From the NCBI GenBank assembly GCA_014529385.2, contig CM043958.1:91859935-91923934 (forward strand): a stretch of DNA of 64,000 bases, written 5' to 3'. Shown piece by piece: positions 56,703 through 64,000 of the stretch (the stretch's first letter is position 1; each line of letters begins with the position of its first letter). The translations under genes and the position numbers were made by a program. The notes under the pieces are model-generated. The model ran no database searches, had not been told where the DNA came from, and saw nothing but the letters and a program-made list of their open reading frames with translations. Source of the stretch: Adiantum capillus-veneris. Taxonomy: Eukaryota > Streptophyta > Polypodiopsida > Polypodiales > Pteridaceae.

Positions 56703-57850
56703 GCTCTCCAAGCTTGGAAGGGAAACTTTGAACCCTTTTTGGATAGAAGTGGCGCGAAAGGTAAGTAACAAAGGGATCTCCAAACTTTCACATCTCTACG
56801 ATGACAAAAAACTCTACTGGAAGGAAATTAGCAATTGAGTACGAAAGACTTCTGGTGAGTAGAGTCTTGGAAGCTCTCTCCTACACACCTACGCCTATGA
56901 CCGGGTCAAAGCTAGATTGGAAAGCTTGGCATTGGCTACAAGACAAAGTGTTTGCACTCTCTGAGACCCAAGATACCTATAACAAGCCGGTATACAAAGT
57001 AGACTGGCTCGCTCCTCTCGTCAAGATATGGAAGGCGAATTGGTCAGAAAAGGGCGGAAGTGTGTTAAGGTCGTACAGGAGACCAAATGGCCGAATTTCG
57101 TGAACATGTTTACATGGAAGGTGCTAAGAATATAGTTGCAGTGAATGGCCATTTTCAGGTCCCCGCTCCCGTTCCCATCCTAATTTCCCATTCCGAATCC
57201 CCGTTCCGTGTTTCAGACGTGAGTATCTAAAACAAGGAATGGCAATTCATGCATGTTGTCGTTCCCTGTTCCCCATTCCCTGTTCCCCGTTCTAATTTCC
57301 CGTTCCGGGTAACTATGGCTAAGAACAAGATTTTCCTTAGAGTGATTGGGACCGACTCCTGCTGTAGTTGCAGGACAACTTCAGAGGATCCCCTACATCT
57401 ATTCAAAAACTGCCATGCCGTCCAGGGTCTGGCCACAAAAATCTGCAAATGGGTGAGGAAGACCTGGAAAATTATTTCTATACAAACGACCCGATCTTGG
57501 GAGGGAGTCGATCACAAAACCAAGCCATTGTAGTTTGCCCCCAGATTACCATTTGTTATCTGAACCAGACATGGAAAGCCAGGAATCGGCACGTATTTGG
57601 AGGAATATATGTTGTGGCTCAATTCGATGATATTCTGCGTGAAAGCACCGAGCTCATGTATGTTGTAGGACTATAGAGGGGCAACCGCTACTGCCAAACA
57701 ATGGGAACTTGCACTTAGCTGCATCGGCTCCTTTGGAGGTACTTCTTAGAGCTCTTTGTATATCTTGCTGCGTTTTTGTACAAGGCTCCTTTTGGACGCT
57801 ATGCCCCCTCAAGGCACATGTAGTGCTTGAGGTTGATTCTATATTCTTTT
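56703..57850 (+). pseudogene. L1-like LINE-3, part 2: C-terminal zinc-finger region and 3' end
   Basis: Continues LINE-3 after G: LLVSRVLEALSYTPTPM and LDWKAWHWLQDKVFALSETQ (56801-57103). A CCGTTCCC/GTTCCC-rich low-complexity stretch (57160-57310) interrupts it. Then comes the LINE C-terminal zinc-finger region CCSCRTTSEDPLHLFKNC (about 57360-57415) and TWKARNRHVFGG (about 57570). The 3' end is likely near 57850. Confidence 0.8.
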
Positions 57851-57899
57851 CTAAATCAATCTAACAAGTCCACTCACAATCGTGAGTATAGAAAAAACA

Positions 57900-58133
57900 A
57901 AAAAGCAGTGTACATGAAAAGCTTCTATCCCCAAAGCAATTGGGCCAAAAACTGTCTCCGAAAGCTGGTTCCACGTTTTGCAGTGGTCCATACAGTGCCA
58001 CATGAGCCTGGCCTATGATTTCCACTACGTCCACACAGCCATGCCATGTCACATTTTTTTTAGTCTTCGTTCGGATGCCCAAAGTTGTTTGATGTGTCTA
58101 ACCCCCTAGGGGTGCCACGTCAACAAACTTGTG
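57900..58133 (-). repeat. Probable LTR 5' fragment, - strand
   Basis: On the - strand TGTCACAAGTTTGTTGACGTGG starts at 58133, resembling the U3 start of the 4166-4974 LTR. It fades out by about 57900. No partner found. Confidence 0.45.
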
Positions 58134-58261
58134 ACACTTCTTGTAGCATGCTAACACCATAACAGTAAGATCTTAGCTACTTACAACTCCTTTGCCTTTT
58201 CAATGTTTGCCTTTGCAACTCCTCTGCCTTTTTAATGTTCTCCTCTCCTTTGCAGGCATTC

Positions 58262-58340
58262 TGAGATCTTGGCTATTATAGAGAGTCGATGGGCATTCAT
58301 GAGCCATCCCATTCATGGTGTCGTCTTTTCAAGCTCAACT
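58262..58340 (+). pseudogene. Short hAT transposase fragment
   Basis: EILAIIESRWAFMSHPIHGV matches DILECVERRWTFMSRPIHGM of the hAT remnant at about 61030-61090, which is on the opposite strand. Flanks show no other hAT sequence. Confidence 0.65.
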
Positions 58341-58554
58341 GATGTCGAGATTGCTTTTTTTAAGTTTGAGTTCTGTTTGAAAACTTGTTTGGTGATCGTG
58401 TTTGGAATTTGCTTGAAATGGATGGTATCTGTTTTGAACCTGTCTTGGTGCCGATTTAAATTGTTTGACTCTGGTTTTAATACTGGTTTCAATTCTTGGT
58501 GATTTTACTCCCGGGTGGAGTAATGAGAAATGATGTTTGAGAATGCTTGCTCAT

Positions 58555-58905
58555 ACTCATGGCCCGGACTCTTGTGGTTATTTACGGGGGGAGGATTGAA
58601 TGTTTGAAAAGTGCTGCTTTTACTCATGGCCCGGACCCTTGTGGTTATTTAGGGGGGGAGTATTGTTGTTGTTACTCATGGCCCGGACCTAGATGGTTAT
58701 TTACGGGGGGAGTATTAAAAAGTCTTGAGCAGTGGTTACTCTCAGCACCTCCAAACGACGCAGCTTGCGGTTTGGGGGACGTTTGGTTGTAAAAGGCCTC
58801 TGTATCTCATGGCCCGGACCTTTTTAGGTTATTTGCGGAAGGAGTGATGAGGGAGTCATTGAACAACTCATGGCCCGGACCAAGATGGTTATTTGCGGGG
58901 GAAGT
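58555..58905 (+). repeat. Five dispersed-tandem copies of a roughly 40-bp motif
   Basis: CTCATGGCCCGGACC, four or five variable bases, then about TGGTTATTTRCGGGGGGAGT, at about 58556, 58623, 58674, 58806 and 58867. Spacing varies from about 50 to 130 bp. Origin unknown. Confidence 0.9.
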
Positions 58906-59000
58906 GTTCATCGGCGGCTTTATGTTTCAATGTCTTGTAGCATGAGTATGTGAGCATTTGTGTTGCATTGTATAATGTGTGATGTGCCAACCACTGAATA

Positions 59001-59140
59001 TTCCTTTTTGGATGAGATTCTTATGGAAGTCAACGACCCAGGATATCAAGAGCTTCAATCTGGAATGAGACTCCTTATTGGATGAGATTTTTCTGGGAAG
59101 CCAACGACTTAGGATATCAAGAGCTCCAATTTGGAATGAG
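59001..59140 (+). repeat. 70-bp tandem duplication
   Basis: 59001-59070 and 59071-59140 share TTGGATGAGATT, CCAACGAC-like, AGGATATCAAGAGCT and GGAATGAGA. Confidence 0.88.
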
Positions 59141-59159
59141 AAAATTGATTGTCCCTCAG

Positions 59160-62100
59160 AAATTTTTGACCTAACTTGAGTTGTTTTGCAGATATGTTGT
59201 AATCGCGGACAGCTGGACAGCTTCGTCTGCTCGCGTGCAAGAGGAGCGAACAGGAAGCTTCCCCCAGCGAATACTCTCTCGTCTCACAGTGTCTGGATCT
59301 GGAAGCGTTGGGCGTAGAGGAATGCTGAGAGCTCGTGCACGTGATCTAGTCACACAACGATCCACACACTCAAGCTCTCTATGCAACTCTCTGAGAATCG
59401 CCTCCTACTCGTCTCTAATTTGTCGGTCCATCTCCTCTGGAGCAGGATCATCTACCATCTTGAGCTATGTCACATCCACATGTTGAAGAGTAAAATAAAT
59501 GGTAGTGAACAAAAAAATATAATATGTGTTTATGCAAGCAGCCATATGCCGAAATCACCTATTTGGGTTGCCCCAAAGATTGGTAACTCTGCACGAGCCT
59601 CATGTTAGCTCTACAAAACACCAACTTCTCCAACTGAGAAGTGCTAAGGCGATTTCGAATCTTCGTGTGAATGAGACAGTAAGAGCTCCAATTGCGCTCA
59701 CATGCTCCAGCCGAGAAATCCTGCGCGCAGAATTAAGTGGTGGAATTTTGTAAGGTGCAACGGAAGTGAATGTTGAACTTTGCTCGAGATGAGTGCTCCG
59801 AACTGTGCTCAAGGGTTCCTTTTACTTATGGAAGGGAGAGCCTTCCATTCCTTTAGTGAGAGAGTGCAATTGATCGTAAACAAGTGGGTAAACACTGTGA
59901 ATGAAAGTACTAAGACTGAGAGATAGAGAGAAAAAATACGACACCAGAAAAGTTGTCAAACCCTCCTCCAAGGGCCCCTCTTGATGGCGAGAGTAGTCTA
60001 TGCTATTGATTGCACAAATCTGATACAAGGTGCTGATGCAAGTTCTTGACGCGATGATGCAATGAGGATTTAGGTCGGAGACGATGGCGACGACAAGGGC
60101 GGCGACAACGACGAGGACGACGGCTGGCTGAAAACACTAAGTTCAGGGCTGAAAAGACGCTGGTTTGTCTACTGAAAAACGCTGGACAGCAGGGGCTGTT
60201 TTTGATCTGCTGAAAACGTTGGTCTACTGCAGGCTGAAAATGCTGAAGTTGATCTGCTGAAAACGCTGGTCTACTGGTAGAAAACTCTGAAGTTGCTGGG
60301 GGTTCTTGCTTGAGAAGAAGTGCTAGAGGGCCTACTGCAAGAGGTTGCTTGTGCTCTCCTTGCTTCTTCTGCTTCTACTGAGTGGCTGCCAGTTTCCTTA
60401 TATATTAACTTAGCAAATCTGCCCTACCCAGTTTCCCAACAAAGTCACTTATTAATAATAAGTGAAAAATGGCTAAAATAGGGAAAATAGGTTCTATGCA
60501 CTGAAAAATGCTCATGATGGCTACTGACTGTAATGCTGATGATCATGCTATGTGCAACCACTCTAAGTACCTGGACATGCACGGCCTGTGCACAGGCTCA
60601 CAAAGGTGCCAGAACACTTCCTAAGCTGACCTGAACCTTGGACTTGAAGTAGCTTGTCCACATGCACATAGGGTTAGATGTGCACGTGACAAATTTATGG
60701 TCACGTTATAATATAAAGATGAAAAAATATAATGTTAAATGGATTCTTACCTGAGAAAGAACACGAAGAGCATGGCGTGAGAGGTTAGGAAGACCAACCT
60801 CCCATAAGAGTGCCACCACGTAAAAGGAAACTTTATGGCTTCTTTCCTCGAGGCTACTGCCCTCGTAAAGGAAGCGATGATGCCGTTCATGTAGTTGGTG
60901 AACTCCCTGTCTATCTGAAGCTGAGTATCCTCTGAAAACATGAGTCCAACATACTCAGATCGTTTTGTGTTGAGGAAGGTATCACTCCATAGCTCTGGCG
61001 ACCTGTAGAGAGGATGAAGCATGGCGGCCATCCCATGGATGGGACGGCTCATGAAAGTCCATCGTCTCTCCACACACTCCAATATATCGGATCGACTAAA
61101 AATTGAGTTGAGCATACTACATAGCAATTAAGAGTCCACATAGCAATTAAGAGTCCAGACTCTATGGTGTAGACTCAATCATTGATAGATAGTATCATAG
61201 TAGTACATAAAGGAGGAACCTCTTACCGATCAGCAGTCAACAAAGAGCATTTGGAGGTATGGTCTTTCATCTGCAACCCTCCATATCCGTAAGTCGAAGG
61301 AGGACGTACACAGGTTGAAGTGCCACTGAAAGAGCATGCACCTCCGGCCAAAAACTCTCATCAAGGATCCACCTTTGCAAGTGCTTTGTAGGCTTCTCCT
61401 GGGATTTAGACATGTGCCGCCATTTTGGATCCACAACTGTCTGAAGGAGTGGATCTCTAAGCTTGTAGAGCCTCTGAAGAACCAAGTAAATGTACGCAAA
61501 CCTGGTTTTGGAAGGTCGCAATATATCCAAAGTGCTATGGCTGTGAAAAATAGCAAGAGCCTGATGCTTTTTGCGGAAGAACGTGGTGACCTTTGTAGCA
61601 TCTGCAACTATGGGCTGCACCTATGAAAGTTTCCCAATATCCTCCATAAGCAAATCTAAACAATGTGCAGCACATGGAGTCCAGACTATGCCTGGAAACT
61701 CTTCCTCATCATTCCCATTGCCTTGCAATTAGCCGCATTATTGTCACTACCTGCACAACATTCTCCTTGCCAACCTCCTCTATCGCTGCTTTCATGTGAC
61801 CATATATAAACTCAGTTGTGATCTTCTCCCCTGCTTTTCCTGCATCCACAGCACGCAAGAAATAGGTGCCCAAACAAGAGGACACAAGAATATTTATTAT
61901 GTGGCGTCTACGAATGTCGGCCCACCCATCTGAGATAATGGTGCATCCAAACTCCTTCCATCCTGCTTTCACTCGAGTAAGTGCTTTTTCAATTAAGGCC
62001 TTTTGCTCATCTAACATGGTGGTCCGCATCTTGGTGAAATCAAGACCGGTCCATGTGTCAGTAGGCCCAACCTGTGCAATTGCTTTTACCATTCTTTTCC

Positions 62101-62600
62101 ATTGATCTGTGCACAAAACATTGAAAGATATGTTGCACTCAATAAGAGTACGACATATCTCCATCTCTGCCACCCTCTGACGCTCTTTAGTCCAAGCCTA
62201 TGAAGAGATGTGACTAAGCAAAGTGGTCTGCTTTGGTTTGTCAGATGTACCTGTACGTGGCAAGAGGTCGTCATCGTCGCCAAAACATGCCCTTTTCTTG
62301 CTAGCAAGGGGTTGCGTGGAAGACGAACCTTCTCCGACCTGTGTCTACGTACCCAGACTCTCGAAGTCTCCAAAAAAAGCATCCTGCATGCTGGAACTAC
62401 CTTGCACTGTAGGTGCATCACCCGGAAAATACTCCTCAATGAGGCTTTGGTATTTCTTCACATGCACCAATCCGATCAGTGCACCCAATGCCAGTCAAGT
62501 GCCTCTTGACTCGCGTTATGGTACTAGTGTGTTGGACCCCGCAATACTTGCATCGCCATAAGCGCGTGCTGGAACCTTGCTGGGAAGCGGTCGAGATTAC
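59160..62600 (-). pseudogene. hAT transposase with BED zinc finger, multi-part
   Basis: From the 5' side on the - strand: a BED-type finger WRCKYCGVQHTSTITRVKRH (about 62500-62555); the DUF659-type block LIECNISFNVLCTDQWKRM, KEFGCTIISDGWADIRRRH and VGKENVVQVV (61709-62173); PSKTRFAYIYLVLQRLYKL and DESFWPEVHALSVALQPVYV (61267-61620); RRWTFMSRPIHGMAAMLHP (60747-61127); the C-terminal dimerisation block CERNWSSYCLIHTKIRNRLS (about 59630-59720); and an Arg-rich tail ECVDRCVTRSRARAL with DPDTVRRESI (59171-59480). Stops lie after the BED finger and frames differ between blocks. Some gaps could be introns (for example 59830-60740), others decay. TIRs and an 8-bp TSD were not found. Confidence 0.78.
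59830..60746. other. Non-coding interval inside the hAT locus
   Basis: Contains GACGACGGCGAC-like triplet runs (60060-60125) and several GCTGAAAACGCTGG-type repeats (60125-60300). No coding homology seen. It could be an intron or an insertion. Confidence 0.45.
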
Positions 62601-62989
62601 GCTCAACATCTTAGTGTGCAGCTACCAGTTGGGGTTGGTCTTGCACGGCATGATGAATTTCTGCGAAGAGTGCAAACACATGAGGAATAGAGGGAGGGGG
62701 TCGCGAAGAGTAGTAAGTACGCGCAACGTAGGAAGAAAGAGTGGAAGGATAAGAAAGAGAGCTGAGCTTACCTTTCTACGCGGGAAAGGCTCACGTGCAA
62801 GTCTTGATACTGCTATCTATGAAGTTCACTGCAATCTGCTGCTCTCTGGAAAGCTGGAAATTGTTACCTGCAATAAGTATTAAGCATGCAACCCTTGGCT
62901 AATAGCCTTCCAGACCACCCAAAAGCCCAAAACGGCTCGCGTTCACATTTCACCCCTAAACGCTCTAAATTCGCCCAAATCGAACCAAG

Positions 62990-63080
62990 CTGGCCGTACT
63001 GAACCGTACAGTATGTACGGAAACCGTACCATACGGTTGTACCGTACGGAAAGGTTTCGTACGTACGTACGGATGCAACC
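62990..63080. repeat. Cluster of CCGTACGG-like palindromic units
   Basis: CCGTAC or GTACGG occurs about nine times in 90 bp, with near-palindromic arrangement around ACCGTACGG and CGTACGTACGTACGG. It lies between two divergent hAT tails. Confidence 0.8.
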
Positions 63081-63117
63081 TTGGACGGAGCTGAAGATGG
63101 TAGATCATCCAAGCACA

Positions 63118-63490
63118 AAGGAGGTAGAGGCGTAGAGCAGGAGGAGATCCTTCGTCAGGTGCACAAAAAGCTTGAGAGTGTGGACCAATAGATCACCCAA
63201 TCTCAAACACGAGCTCATAGCTTTGTCCTTCGTCTTGCAATTGTGGATCCAGAGAGTACTACACGACAAGAGAGCATTCACAAGGGAAAGCCCATTGTTT
63301 GCACAGGCCAGAGGCGTGCGAATGAGGTTGTTCGTCTCATTCACACTCAGGGTTCAAGGACACTTAACCCAATTGCAGGAGCCAAGTCCTTCGATTGTAG
63401 CACCCGACTATGACGATGAGGGCAATGTCCTGATAGATGGGAACATACCCTCCTCATATCACTCTTCACGTTCATTCGATGAAGAAATGT
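63118..63490 (+). pseudogene. hAT C-terminal tail, second copy, opposite strand
   Basis: EEILRQVHKKLESVDQ, TQSQTRAHSFVLRL and DPESTTRQESI align with AILRELHRE.ECVDR, TRSRARALSIPLRP and DPDTVRRESI at 59171-59480 on the - strand. An acidic end DYDDEGNVLID is open in another frame. No other transposase part is adjacent, so this is a fragment of a second hAT copy. Confidence 0.65.
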
Positions 63491-63492
63491 GA

Positions 63493-64000
63493 CTTCAAAT
63501 TTTTTTAACTTTAGTCTTTCGTATCATTTCAATAGCCTCATCGGTGATTTCGTTGATTGATAGACTATACTGGATTATAGAGTAAATTTGATTTCATTTT
63601 ATTTTGTCTCGTGTATGCATCTACCATAGATTTAACTAGATAGTATTTTATGTTTCAGAGATCAAACTATCAGAGTCCTTGAAATTGTCATTGATGCTAT
63701 CATGACTAATGTTAAGTGTTCATATGGATTCTTATGCGATATGAATATTAAGATTTAGGAATGGTTGTCTATGGAGCAGGGTAACTGCAAACATTATGTA
63801 ATGGACATGTCTATAAAAATATAAAATTTACGTATAAATTATGTTTTTTAAAAAAGGGCACGTATTGTTACATACCTTTAAATCTTATCAATACAAAGAT
63901 ACATACCTTACGAATTGAAACCGAACCGTACCTTTCTACCTTGCTCCTCCATGCATGGTAGGTAGAGAGATGAAGTGAGGCAGATTCTTCACAAGAGAGG
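63493..64000. other. AT-rich end of window, nothing recognised
   Basis: AT-rich sequence with short homopolymers. No coding, LTR or RNA signal found. Confidence 0.5.

Noticed and set aside
1-64000. CRISPR arrays, tRNA or rRNA genes, bacterial operons
   Set aside because: No regularly spaced repeats with unique spacers, no cloverleaf-like A/B box pairs noticed, and the gene structure is eukaryotic. Weak tRNA-like genes cannot be excluded without a scan.

Overview
This is a retrotransposon-dense piece of a land-plant nuclear genome. The evidence is nested chromodomain-bearing Ty3/gypsy elements, several LINEs, hAT transposase remnants, and one intron-bearing gene for a plant-type multi-pass membrane protein. 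The species cannot be named. The nesting suggests a large, repeat-rich genome.

Layout. 1-17000: an old block of a LINE, two related Ty3 elements in tandem (called I and JE here) and half a hAT transposase, rearranged by an inversion of about 8.9 kb (1877-10821). Reversing that inversion reconnects both a LINE ORF and a Ty3 pol. A solo LTR (12993-14469, TSD GGAGT) and a short non-autonomous LTR element F (14976-16999) sit inside or beside it. 17000-18297: C-terminal half of a hAT transposase, then the end of a LINE ORF1 (LINE-2). 18298-41515: a resolved nest. Element A (+ strand, TSD TGGGT) interrupts LINE-2. Element B (- strand, 19069-26960, TSD GCACC) sits in A's leader, one base before its gag ATG. 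Element C (- strand, 30485-38880, TSD ATACT) sits in A's pol. 41516-44294: LINE-2 ORF2, endonuclease first. 44926-47940: the host gene, six recognisable exons on the - strand. 48422-49900: a 5'-truncated LINE with a GA microsatellite. 50230-53040: decayed gag fragments of other Ty3 elements. 53045-57850: an L1-like LINE split by the complete non-autonomous LTR element G (54118-56702, TSD GCTCT). 58260-63490: hAT transposase sequences and unexplained tandem repeats.

How the parts relate. A, I, JE, F and G share an initiator-tRNA-Met-type primer binding site, a polypurine tract next to TGTCACA, and related U3 sequence. F and G keep the leader and first gag codons of JE but no other coding sequence, so they look like passengers of JE-type elements. 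B, C and the solo LTR form a second family with about 1478-bp LTRs and a different primer binding site. B has nearly identical LTRs and an unbroken 1278-codon pol, but lacks the capsid part of gag. Most other coding sequence is broken. Only the host gene and B's pol look intact across the stretches seen.
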